From Symbiodinium natans (Eukaryota > Sar > Dinophyceae > Suessiales > Symbiodiniaceae), in the NCBI GenBank assembly GCA_905221605.1, contig CAJNDS010000988.1, forward strand, positions 1-45,044: a DNA stretch of 45,044 nt, read 5' to 3'. The translations under genes were made by a program, and so were the position numbers. Numbering within the stretch: the first letter of the stretch is position 1; every line of letters begins with the position of its first letter. The notes beneath the pieces are model-generated. The model was not told where the DNA came from, made no database searches, and worked only from the letters and a program-made list of their open reading frames with translations. Shown piece by piece: positions 1-8,576 of the stretch.

Positions 1-1
1 G

Positions 2-1332
2 TCGCTTGACATCAAAGATGCATTTCTGCAGGTTCCCCAGAAGAGACCTGTACACTGCAAGATTCCACGAGGAAAAGGAAGTCAAGCAGTACACGGAATG
101 GAGGCCAAATGCTGGCGTCTTGGTCGTGTCCTTCCTGGACAAAGAGATGCTAGTCTTCTGTGGAGCGAATTTTGCGCAGAACTTTTGCAGCAAGAAGGCT
201 ATGAGAAAAGCATCGCGAACCCAGCGTTGTTTCGCTTGATCAAGAACGGCAAGGTCGTATCCGTTTGCATCGTACATGTCGATGACCTTCAAGTAGCAGG
301 AAAGGCAGCAGTGGTGAAGCCCGTCCTCGAAGCTTTAGCGAAGAAGGTGAAGCTACAAGTAGAAGGACCTTTTCTGACAGAAGAAGATTATCGCAATGGA
401 TTTTCCAAGCAGTCTGTGCGTTTTCTCAAGAGAAGGTATAGCTATGAAGACGGAAAGTTGTTTGTCCGCCCTGACACCAAGTATGTCACCAAGCTCCTTG
501 AAAAGCTACGCCTTGGATCGAGAAGAGAGAAAGCTACCCCTGCAGCAGGAAATGTTCAGAACACCGATGAGACAAAGGAGCTGGACGAGAACAAGAAGAA
601 TGTGTACCGAAGTTGTGTCGGTATACTGTATATCTTGCCCAAGATCGTCCTGACATCCAGTATGCAGTCCGAAATTTGGCAACTGGAATGAAGGCTCCTA
701 CGCAGAAGAAGCAGAAAGAGCTCGAGCATTGCGTGTTGTATCTGAAGAAGACTGCAGGCTATGCGGTTTGCTACACAGCAGGGAGACCTGGAACGGCAAC
801 CTTGCAAAGAAGCAAGAATTTGGAGCAAGATTCCGAGAATGAGAACGAGAAGAGCATCGAGAGTGGCAGTCACCTGGTTGAAGTATTTTCTGACGCCGAC
901 TGGGCCGGCAACAAGAGCAGCCGGAAATCTGTATCAGGAGGAGTCATCTTCCTGGACGGCTAGTATGCGTTTTCTTACTCAAGAACGCAGAAAACTGTGG
1001 CACTTTCCAGTGGCGAGTCCGAGTACTACGCACTCACTGGTGCTGTCGCAGAAGGAATTGGCATTCGAGAAGCCGTAGAGTTCCTTTCTGGCAAAGCAGC
1101 GCGAATGAAGGCGTACACAGACAGCAGTGCAGCGCGTGGCATTGTGCACCGGCAAGGTGTTGGTCGTATCAAGCACTTAGCAACGAGAATGCTCTGGTTG
1201 CAAGAGGTTACCAGAAACGGCCTATGCAGCGTGAAGGCAGTGAGCACTGTTTTCAACCCTGCCGACTTAGGGACCAAGCCCCTCAACGCATCGAGAATGA
1301 AGCTACTTTTGAACATTCTTCAAGTTCATGAT
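2..1332 (+). pseudogene. copia-type reverse transcriptase and RNase H (broken)
   Basis: Reverse transcription module of a copia Pol. It starts mid-RT with SLDIKDAFLQVP (frame 2), followed by WRLGRVLPGQRD and the polymerase box VHVDDL with the Asp pair at 281-286. That frame ends at 691, but the coding trace jumps to another frame near 620-635, continuing YLAQDRPDIQYAVRNLATG and the RNase H start FSDADWAGNKSSRKS (about 888-932). A TAG at 961-963 replaces what is usually a sense codon. Beyond it the same frame resumes with the classic RNase H block ALSSGESEYYAL (1000-1035), then DSSAARGIVHRQGVGRIKHL and the conserved tail ADLGTKPL. The match to copia RT-RNase H is secure; the breaks show a non-functional copy unless the stop is read through. 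Confidence 0.85.
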
Positions 1333-3419
1333 GATCGAGAAGCAATCGGTCGCGAAGAACGAATGGCCGCAGAAAGCACAGCTACAGTCAGAAGATTGAC
1401 AAAGGTATCCGGAAGCAGACTTGGTTTGACGTTATTGTCAGCTTTTGGTTTTGCAGTTGAATCTGCAGGTCAGCAAGAAGGAGATTTTGTAGCACGAAGA
1501 TATTTTTGCATGCAGTTGATGAGTTTTGTGTTTGGTCCGTTTTCTACAGCTCAAGAGCCACCTCAAGAACTTCAAGAAGGTGAACAAGAAGTTTTACATG
1601 GTCACAGCAGCAACAGCAGCATGAAGTTTTCGCATGTTTTCACGAGCATGCCTGAGCTTGAGATGTTGATGCCCGTGTGCATGGCTGTGATTGTTGTTCT
1701 GGTGACGATCATTGTCTACTTGGCAGTGAACCAGAAGAAAGAAAAGAAGGGTGAGAAAGAAGAGAAGCCCAAAGAAAAGAAGCCTGAAGGTGAAGTCACA
1801 AAGAAGAAAGAAGAAGAAGACAAAGAGAAGAGCTCGCAAGGTGTCCTCGAAGACGACGAGACCGTGAAGAAGAAGTTCGACGAGCTGATCGCGAAGATGG
1901 AAGAGAAAGATCGTGCCTTGGAGAAAGAAAAGTTGAAGAGAGAAGAAGCAGAAGAAAAGGCGAAGGAAGCAGAAGAAGATCGTGATCAAGCATTTGCTTT
2001 GAAGGCGAAGGTGGTTGCGAAGTACAGTGAAGCCGAAGCAGAGAAGAAAGCCCTGGAGAAAGAGAAAGAAGATTTAGAGAAGCAGAAAGAAGCTTACAAG
2101 CAAGATGCCAAAGAGGTGAGAGAGCAGTTGAAGAAGGACTACGACATGATCACGAAGCACATGAAGAAAGAAGCAGAGGAGAGAAAGAGAGAAGCAGAAG
2201 AGCTAGAAGCAGCAGAACAAAGAAGAGAGGAGAAAGACAAGATCAATGCAGAGATCAGGAAAGCCAACGAGGAGAAGATTGAAGCAGCAGAACGACAAAA
2301 GAGGAAAGAGGAGACAGACAAGAAAGCCGAAGCAATGAGACAAAGGAGCAGGCAAAGAAGGCCCAGGAGGAGAAAGATGCCCAGGAGAAGGCAGCACAGG
2401 AAAGGAAAGCACAGGAGGAGAAGGAAGCACAGGAAAGGAAAGCGCAAGAGGAGAAGGAAGCACAGGAGAAGGAGGATGAAAGGAACGAGGCAATCGCGAA
2501 GGAGAAGGCGAAGAAGCAAAGAGCAAAGTTAGAGGCCTATGAGGAGATGAGAAGAAAGGAGCAGGAAGCCCAAGAAGCGACGAAAGAAGAGAAGGAGAAG
2601 GCAAAGAAGGAGTTGAAGGAAGCACAGGAGCGAAAGACCCAGGCGGAAATTCAGGCAGAGAAGGAACGAGAAGGAATGAAGGAGATTGAAGTCGTTGAAG
2701 TTGAAGATTCAGGATCTGAAGATGAAAAGCCCACACTAGGAGCAGAAGGAAAGAAGGATGCAGAAGGCAATGTGTGGCAGATCCACAAAGGAGCATTGTG
2801 GGTCAGGATCAAAGGCCAGTGGTATGATCCAAACTGGTGGACAAAGAAAGGATACAAGCCACCGCCCGACTTTGCAGAGTCGAGCGAAGAAGGAAAAGAA
2901 GAAGGAAAAGAAGAAGGAGGAGCAGCAGGAACAGAAGAAAGAAGAGAGCAAGAAGAAGAGCAGCCCCGAGAACCACCGCAGAGAGGAGAGAAAGGTAGCA
3001 AGAACACAAAGGGCAGATGGAATGTGGTCACGTTCACAGATTGTGGTTGGATCTGGGAGTATTGCAAAGACACGAATGAGTATCGAGCAGTTCGGCTCGA
3101 TCAGAAAGGATCAGCGCAGGTGAAGGGAGCGCAGATCAAAGGTGCCGAAGACTGGAACCTCGTGACCAAGCACTTCAAGAAGACAGGAAGGTGGGAGAGC
3201 CCCACAGAAATAAGAAGAGAGAGAGATGAGCCTGAGGTGCAGCAAGAAGGAAACTGGCAGCAAGAAAGTTGGCACCAGCAGCAGGACTGGTACGCCGACG
3301 ACGGTTGGAGCCAGAACTACTGGGAGCCAGACTACGCCTACTACCACTACGCCCCAAAGGGGAAGTACCAAGGCAAAGGGAAATGGAAGTATGGTGGTGG
3401 AGGCAAGAAAGGCTGGTGA
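1333..3419 (+). pseudogene. C-terminal extension of copia polyprotein: membrane segment, coiled coil, W/Y-rich tail
   Basis: Downstream of RNase H the frame stays open. It encodes a linker, then one strongly hydrophobic segment (VCMAVIVVLVTIIVYLAV, about 1675-1728), then several hundred residues dominated by Lys, Glu, Ala and Gln with heptad-like spacing, i.e. a long coiled coil. Near 2340 the frame shifts: before it the acidic/basic pattern is normal, after it the old frame turns into a poly-Arg shadow while the other frame continues KEAQEEK-type repeats to a TGA at 3419. The last ~230 residues carry two Trp-rich blocks (WVRIKGQWYDPNWW; WNLVTKHFKKTGRW) and a Q/W/Y/G-rich tail. A stop-anchored membrane plus coiled-coil module could be env-like or a displaced structural protein; no family is recognised. 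Confidence 0.55.
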
Positions 3420-4004
3420 AAAGAAGAAGCCAGCAAGAAGCATCGAGAAGGGTGACGACTGAACGCAGCGTGAAGCATGTATAGATTTTCTGAAGCTGTG
3501 TACATAGAAGTTCGAGCACCCCGAACATTGCACGAAGTACAAAGTAGGTACAACGAATGTTTTTTGAATAAGCAAGGACCCCAATACGCCTTGTGATATT
3601 CACACGAGTTTCACCAAGAAGAAAGTAGTTTCACGAAGAGTTTCACGAAGTAGGACTAGGAGTGTAAGGTGCAGCCAGGTAGAGGCAAGAACAGTTGAAG
3701 AAAGAAGATGGTTAGGTAAAAGAGAAGACCACACAAGAGCCATAGGCTGGCCACAGGGCTGAGACTCACAAGATGAGGACTCTAAGACAAGCCCGTGTAA
3801 CTAGAAATTCGAGATTAGGAGTTTATGCATGTTTCAAGAAACAAAGCAGAAAGAACTGGGTAAAAGACCTTGGACCAGAGGAGACGAATGTCCCCAGTTC
3901 AGTACACTTGAAGTCCGAAACAGCTCTTCGTCTTTTGGCACAGCAGTGAGAATCACTGCAGGAAAGAGAACGCCCTAAAGCCTTCGACCTGTTCCGAGGC
4001 GGGG
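3420..4004 (+). other. copia 3' untranslated region
   Basis: No ORF worth calling. The stretch is purine-rich, with short direct repeats of GTTTCAC(C/G)AAG around 3605-3650. It ends in a G-rich run (GAGGCGGGG, 3996-4004) immediately before the candidate LTR start, the position expected for a polypurine tract that primes plus-strand synthesis. Confidence 0.5.
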
Positions 4005-4204
4005 TGTTAAGTGTACAGCATGTATCCAGGTACAGTGAATGGGTGCAGTAGGAAAGACACCAAATGCCCTAAGGCATGTTGAGTCTGAGCAGAACGAGTT
4101 TGACACCGGAGGCTTAGGCTCAAGAGTCGAAAGCGAGAAAAGTTGTTTTGCCTTTAGAGCGTGGTAGGAAAAGTGAGCCATGATGTTCACCACGTTTTTC
4201 AACA
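4005..4204 (+). repeat. candidate copia 3' LTR
   Basis: Starts TGTTAAG directly after a G-rich polypurine-like tract and ends TTTTTCAACA, giving TGTT...AACA inverted ends as usual for copia LTRs. The length would be 200 bp, short but within the range known for copia elements. There is no second copy in the window to confirm the ends, because the 5' LTR would lie upstream. Nucleotides 4205-4209 (GAACG) would be the target duplication if the call is right. Confidence 0.45.
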
Positions 4205-4268
4205 GAACGTGGCTTCGGATGTCACTCGTTGCTACGCACTTAGATGGGCCATTGTTGAAGAAGCCGAT

Positions 4269-4302
4269 GCTGACAGCTGAGAGATGCAGAAATTTTTCTT
4301 TG
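4269..4302 (+). repeat. split direct repeat A1
   Basis: 34 nt beginning GCTGACAGCTGAGAG and ending TTTTTCTTTG. It recurs at 13288-13321 with one mismatch (an A/T difference inside the A/T run). Its position upstream of all element ORFs marks it as the left-end repeat. The true element end may lie a little further left, since 4205-4268 is otherwise unexplained. Confidence 0.6.
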
Positions 4303-4419
4303 GGCCTGAGGCTGCGTTCTAGAGTAGAGGTCTCGTAAGGGGTGCTAAGGGACTGGCCTTAGGCCGTGTGCAAGCCAGTGGCGTGGCCACTGGCGGATGG
4401 TGTGTTCCTTGGCCCTGTT

Positions 4420-4743
4420 ATGAGCGGTTCTGACAGCTCTGAGGATTTTTCTTCTTCTTCGAGCGACGACCGCGTTTTGATCCTTGCAGGGCCTCTGCCG
4501 CCGTTTCGGCCAGTTTTGTTGCGCCCCAGAGCCTTCTACGACGATCTGCTGCGTGATCAGGTTGCCGCTCCCACCGGCCTTTGGTCTTGGGTCGTTGACA
4601 GCAATTTGGTTGCCGTGCTTCTGAGCCAGAGCGAGGGCTCCAGGATTTTGCTGGCACTTCCTTTCCGCAGCTGGCCCTCGCTGCTCTGCACAGCCAAAGG
4701 TCCTCACGCTTGCTTTCGCGTATTGCTCACTTTGCCTTCTTAA
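4420..4743 (+). CDS. small Ser/Asp-rich ORF preceding the recombinase
   Basis: 107 codons from ATG 4420. The N-terminus MSGSDSSEDFSSSSSDD is acidic and serine-rich; the rest is hydrophobic with prolines and no recognisable motif. Its TAA (4741-4743) is followed after two bases by the recombinase ATG at 4746, an arrangement compatible with termination-reinitiation. It could equally be a 5' leader ORF without function, or an upstream exon. Similar Ser/Asp runs occur near the recombinase C-terminus, which hints at shared origin or simple low complexity. Confidence 0.35.
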   Translation: MSGSDSSEDFSSSSSDDRVLILAGPLPPFRPVLLRPRAFYDDLLRDQVAAPTGLWSWVVDSNLVAVLLSQSEGSRILLALPFRSWPSLLCTAKGPHACFRVLLTLPS

Positions 4744-4745
4744 GC

Positions 4746-6908
4746 ATGTCCGATCCGGCCAGTGCTACTGAAGCCTCTGGTTCCGCCAGCAGATGGGTCG
4801 CAGTCGCGGAGCATCCTTTCCCGCCTGAGCCCCCGACCTTGCCTGCCTGTGCAGTGATTGCCCTCGAGGCCCCTGCGCCTGGGCCGCTGACTGTGCTTTC
4901 GGATAAAGGGGGGAGTTTAGGGAATGCTTCTGTTGGGGGGAGTTTAGGGACTGCTTCTGTTCTTTCCGACAATGTCTCAGTGTCCGATGGCGACTTCAAC
5001 GTCGCCGAAGATGCAGGTGTTGGCCCACTGGGGGCTTGCTCTCCTGACACTGAAGATGACACCCGTCATCCTGATTCTGAGGGTTGTGCAGGTTTACCTC
5101 TCGAGTCCCGCGTTGACACCAGCTTCATTGATCAGATTGTTTGCCAACAGGTTGTTGCATCCCGAAATTTGACGCAAATCCGTCTGCCGTGGGAGCAAGG
5201 TCCTATGAAGTGCATTTTCAGTGATGATGCCGACTTTGCTGTGCAATCCCCATCCTTGGAGCCCTTGTTACCGCCAGAGGTGAGCACGCCTGATCGGCTG
5301 GTCGAGTGCTTGGAGCATGTGACCGACTTGAAGTCATTCTTTCAAACCACGATTTCTAATGTTGCTGACTGCGATATTAATGAGACCCTTGGAAGTTTGC
5401 TTCACATTGCAATCAATAAGTTGTGTGTCGTCGTGGAACGGTGCACAGGACAGCCGCCCGACCCTGAGGACATTGAGGCCAGGACGGGGCTCCGCAGCCC
5501 CTACACGTTGATCAAGAGGGCCAATTCCCTCCTCGCCTATCTTCGTTGGGTCGATGGTCAGCCCCTTGCAAATCTGTCCTTCTCGGGTGTGTTCCAAGAG
5601 ACTCTTGTTTGGGAACATTTTCAGTACTTGAAGAAAGAAAACAAGCCTCCGACCAGCGGTTCGACGTTGCTTTCTGCCATGCGGTTCTTGCACTACGTCC
5701 TTGAGGTGGATGTGCAGGTATGCATTTCTAGCCGGCGCATCGTCGGTGCCAGTCAGCAGTTGGCTGCTAAGACCCGTTGGCTCAAGCAGGCTCGTGCATT
5801 AACAGTTGATCAGGTTCGCAAATTGCATGAACTTCTCGAAGGCAGTGACGACCCCCTGTTGCGTTGCTTCGCTGCATATGCCTTGATCGCCGTCTATGGA
5901 CGATGTCGGCACTCTGACCTGCAGTGCATCTGGGACCTGGAGTGCGATTTCGATGGTGTTTCGGGCTTTCTGCAGATTCGAACAGGTCGTCACAAGACCT
6001 CGACCACCGCCAAGAAGAAAGCGCAGTTTTTGCATATCTTGGTCCCTGCACAGGGAGTGGTCTCTCGTCCCTGGCTGCCTCTTGCAATCCAGGCGTTTGA
6101 AGCTGTTAACCTGTGTTTAATTGGCAAGATTGACGGGCCCATTTTCCGCCCACCCCTTGATGCTGAGTGCTCTGCCCTCTGTGCTCGCCCCGTGTCCTCG
6201 CAAGAAGTGTCCAGGATGCTTCGTCAAGCCCTCGATTTGCCTGAGGACTCCGGCGTGTCCTCCCATTCCCTCAAGGTCACTGGCCTGTCCTGGGCATCCA
6301 AGGCTGGCGCGCGCGCTGGCATGGACCGTGATACTTGTGCTGTCTTGGGTCGGCATGCTCGCAATCAACTCACGACTGAGGTTGTGTACAGCCGTGACCT
6401 CAGCGCGGCCCCGTCGTTGGCCTTTTCTCGCTTGTTGCATCAGGTGGCTCTTGGGGTGTTCATGCCAGATGCTCCTTTGCGCGCTTTCTGGAGCGAGTCC
6501 TGTGAAGCCTCTCCTGGCCTAGCACCAATTTTGCCTGTGGTGCGACCCTCCGGAGCCATCAAAGTTGAAGATTCCGCCTCCGAAGCCGCGGAGTCTGCGC
6601 ATGAGAGCAGCGAGGATTCCTCCGCTTCTGAGGCCTCCCGAAGCAGCAGCTCGGACAGTGGGACCCCTTCCTCAAGCCCTCCCCTCAGCAAAAAGGCCCG
6701 CCGCTTTCTGCCTGAGACACGGGATGAGTCCGACGTCTGGGTGATCCACCGTCGTTCCCGCAAGTTGCACTTGGTCCGCGGCCAAAGAAATCTTGATGCG
6801 TGCCTTCAAGTTCTTGCATGCGGACGTGTGCGCTCCGATGCGTACAGAGTTGCCGAGGATGCTGACCTGGATGCGGTCGAGTGTCAAGGTTGCCGGCGAT
6901 GCATTTGA
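4746..6908 (+). CDS. tyrosine recombinase of DIRS-like element
   Basis: 720 residues; ATG 4746 is chosen because the frame upstream lacks an ATG. Residues 1-150 are low-complexity. The core-binding and catalytic domains follow (about 220-560). Catalytic set in order: Arg388 in YGRCRHSDL, Lys417 in TGRHKTS, His507-x-x-Lys510 in SSHSLKVTGLSW (box II usually HxxR), His537 in LGRHA and nucleophile Tyr548 in VVYSRDL. Such enzymes integrate circular cDNA of DIRS elements by strand exchange without target duplications. The C-terminal ~170 residues are a Ser/Asp/Glu-rich linker ending in a Cys-containing tail (VECQGCRRC). Lys510 in place of Arg is the one atypical residue; otherwise the site looks intact. 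Confidence 0.8.
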   Translation: MSDPASATEASGSASRWVAVAEHPFPPEPPTLPACAVIALEAPAPGPLTVLSDKGGSLGNASVGGSLGTASVLSDNVSVSDGDFNVAEDAGVGPLGACSPDTEDDTRHPDSEGCAGLPLESRVDTSFIDQIVCQQVVASRNLTQIRLPWEQGPMKCIFSDDADFAVQSPSLEPLLPPEVSTPDRLVECLEHVTDLKSFFQTTISNVADCDINETLGSLLHIAINKLCVVVERCTGQPPDPEDIEARTGLRSPYTLIKRANSLLAYLRWVDGQPLANLSFSGVFQETLVWEHFQYLKKENKPPTSGSTLLSAMRFLHYVLEVDVQVCISSRRIVGASQQLAAKTRWLKQARALTVDQVRKLHELLEGSDDPLLRCFAAYALIAVYGRCRHSDLQCIWDLECDFDGVSGFLQIRTGRHKTSTTAKKKAQFLHILVPAQGVVSRPWLPLAIQAFEAVNLCLIGKIDGPIFRPPLDAECSALCARPVSSQEVSRMLRQALDLPEDSGVSSHSLKVTGLSWASKAGARAGMDRDTCAVLGRHARNQLTTEVVYSRDLSAAPSLAFSRLLHQVALGVFMPDAPLRAFWSESCEASPGLAPILPVVRPSGAIKVEDSASEAAESAHESSEDSSASEASRSSSSDSGTPSSSPPLSKKARRFLPETRDESDVWVIHRRSRKLHLVRGQRNLDACLQVLACGRVRSDAYRVAEDADLDAVECQGCRRCI

Positions 6909-7280
6909 CGGTTGTGGAAAAGTCGGGTCCCTCTGCTTGCGAAGGTAAGTAGTCGACCTAGGGTCTGCAATGAAGTGTTGCGCCCTCACAACTGTCATGC
7001 TGCTGTCTGCCTTTTTCGGTCGAGTGCACGGACAAGGGGGGGGGGGGTTGAGCATGAGTGAACGTGAGTCATGTCGGCTGCTTGTTCTCTCTCGCCCCCC
7101 CATCAAGTCGAGGTTGGTGACGACATGACCAATGCTTTCATGCCATGATTTGTTGTGTTGATTCCTGATTGACATCTTGATGTTCAGTTACACTCAGTCA
7201 TGTGAAGTTGTTCGGGTGCATTCTGTCATGTGAAGTAGGTGCCCCTAAGTAGCCTCTCGAGTGCGCTGCGTGAGAGCCCC
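6909..7280 (+). other. spacer between recombinase and Gag, with splice-like ends
   Basis: No ORF. A consensus-like 5' splice site (AAG|GTAAGT, GT at 6945-6946) and an AG at 7237-7238 just before the Gag reading frame would frame a ~294-nt intron. A run of 12 G (7036-7047) and two copies of TCATGTGAAGT (about 7198 and 7227) lie inside. Recombinase and Gag ORFs are in the same frame, but at least one further TGA lies between them. Confidence 0.3.
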
Positions 7281-8504
7281 ATGTCTGTGCTGGAGTCTGC
7301 CGCTCACTTTCAGGCGAGATGCAAGCTGTTCCGCATCGGCGAGCCCCTCATACGTACCTTGACGCGTCTGGGTTTTGAGACTCTTGGGCAGCTCGCTTAT
7401 TGCGTGGGCCAACCAGGTCAACAGCTAGCCGATGATCAGTGGCATACTTGGGTCCAAACCTCCATCCCCGCCGCATCAGCCGGGGAAGCTGCGAGTGTAC
7501 GCCGACTCGTCTTCGAGGCGCAAACACTTACCTTGGCAGATCTCAAGGACCAGGTTACCAACCCCAGTGCCTCTGCCGCCCGACCCCTTGCAGAAGCAGA
7601 GCGCGACAAACGCATGGCTGCTTTAAAGGCCAAGGTTTCCGGTGTGATCATAGAAGGTGATGCGGAGCCCAGCCGGGCCCTGTTGGAATTGGCCTGCACC
7701 ATGAGTTCGCTGGATGAGATAAGGTATATCGCCCCTGAGAAATGCACCTCCCGCTTGAGCGAGGTAGCCCTTGCCAAGCCCCTCGCCCGTGTCGTCGAGC
7801 TGGAGCAGCAGCGGCTTGTTCTCAAGGACCAGGAGCTCCCGTGTGACGCCCAAGTTCACAACCCCTTGCTCCTCTCTGCAGCATTCCGTCGTCGAGGACT
7901 GGCGCTGGCATTTGCAGACGTGGTTGATTTTCTTGCACATGAAAAATACGTCAATGAGCTGATGCGACACCTGACAAACCCCGACGCCCTGCCAGGGGGT
8001 GCTTGCCAGCTGCATCAAGTTGTCGAGGCTGACCGCTTGGTTCATGTGTGGATGCTTGAGAAAGGAATCCGGCCCCGGCGCAAGAGTGACGGATCCCGCG
8101 CCATGGATGACGCTCTCTTTGAAGCGCTCTCGTCGTATCGCGTTTCCTTCGTCTTGATCCCTCGTGGAAGCACGGCTGCTGGGAGTGGCGGCGGTCGAGG
8201 AAGGAAGCGCAAGAAGACCAAAGATGACAAGGGCAAGAAGGATGATAAAGCTGAGAAGATTCCCCCTGCGCCCAAGGACCCACCTGCTCGCCCCCCGAAA
8301 GGTCCAGGCAAAGGTGCTGCCAACCGTGCGGCTGTCCCCAAGGCCATTCTCGACAAGGGTGGCAAAGCCCAAACGCCCGATGGCAAAGCCATCTGCTACG
8401 GGTTCAGCCTTGGGGAGTGCCGGGTGGCCAACTGCCCCCGTGCCCATGTCTGCGCGCGTTGTTTCGGCAATCATAGCCTCATGCAGTGCCAGCGCAAAGA
8501 GTGA
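7281..8504 (+). CDS. Gag-like protein with CCCH finger and zinc knuckle
   Basis: 407 residues from ATG 7281; the frame is open a little further upstream from a GTG. The N-terminal two thirds are mostly helical with no named motif. Residues ~295-365 are a basic, Lys/Pro/Gly-rich linker. The C-terminus holds two metal sites: Cys372-x7-Cys380-x4-Cys385-x3-His389 (CCCH-like) and Cys391-x2-Cys394-x3-His398-x4-Cys403, one residue shorter than a retroviral CCHC knuckle. A basic linker plus C-terminal knuckle just upstream of Pol fits a nucleocapsid role in packaging element RNA. It ends in TGA 8502-8504, and the Pol frame continues directly. Confidence 0.65.
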   Translation: MSVLESAAHFQARCKLFRIGEPLIRTLTRLGFETLGQLAYCVGQPGQQLADDQWHTWVQTSIPAASAGEAASVRRLVFEAQTLTLADLKDQVTNPSASAARPLAEAERDKRMAALKAKVSGVIIEGDAEPSRALLELACTMSSLDEIRYIAPEKCTSRLSEVALAKPLARVVELEQQRLVLKDQELPCDAQVHNPLLLSAAFRRRGLALAFADVVDFLAHEKYVNELMRHLTNPDALPGGACQLHQVVEADRLVHVWMLEKGIRPRRKSDGSRAMDDALFEALSSYRVSFVLIPRGSTAAGSGGGRGRKRKKTKDDKGKKDDKAEKIPPAPKDPPARPPKGPGKGAANRAAVPKAILDKGGKAQTPDGKAICYGFSLGECRVANCPRAHVCARCFGNHSLMQCQRKE

Positions 8505-8507
8505 CTA
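8502..8507 (+). promoter_or_regulatory. candidate UGA-CUA stop-codon readthrough site between Gag and Pol
   Basis: The Gag stop is TGA followed by CTA. The frame stays open after it without another stop all the way to 12824, passing the first Pol ATG at 8577. UGA followed by CUA is a known leaky context in several viral and cellular mRNAs. Translating a small fraction of ribosomes through would give a Gag-Pol fusion. The alternative is independent initiation at 8577. Confidence 0.45.
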
Positions 8508-8576
8508 TCGCCAGAAGCCGCTTCGACCAGTGTCACTTCGAATTCGTTTTCTGCTAGCCAGCCTGACGTGGCGAAG

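Larger units (their letters stand above)
1..4204 (+). mobile_element. Ty1/copia-like retrotransposon, 3' half, decayed
   Basis: RT and RNase H of Ty1/copia type run from the left window edge, followed by a long charged C-terminal extension, a ~590-nt untranslated stretch and a candidate 3' LTR. The 5' half (5' LTR, gag, protease, integrase) lies outside the window. Three lesions break the reading frame: a frameshift near 620-635, an in-frame TAG at 961-963 and a frameshift near 2340. The copy is therefore unlikely to be autonomous. Seen: order of domains and lesions. Inferred: LTR ends at 4005 and 4204. Confidence 0.8.

Noticed and set aside
1594-2796. Long minus-strand ORFs rich in Leu/Phe/Ser opposite the coiled-coil region
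   Set aside because: They are antisense shadows of Lys/Glu/Gln codons with low-complexity translations.
6905-7280. Gag and recombinase as one readthrough product, since both are in the same frame
   Set aside because: A further in-frame TGA near 7059 closes the frame, unlike the Gag-Pol junction.
7623-8474. 283-codon minus-strand ORF antisense to Gag
   Set aside because: No motif. It overlaps a Gag with zinc-binding sites on the plus strand and is explained by codon bias.
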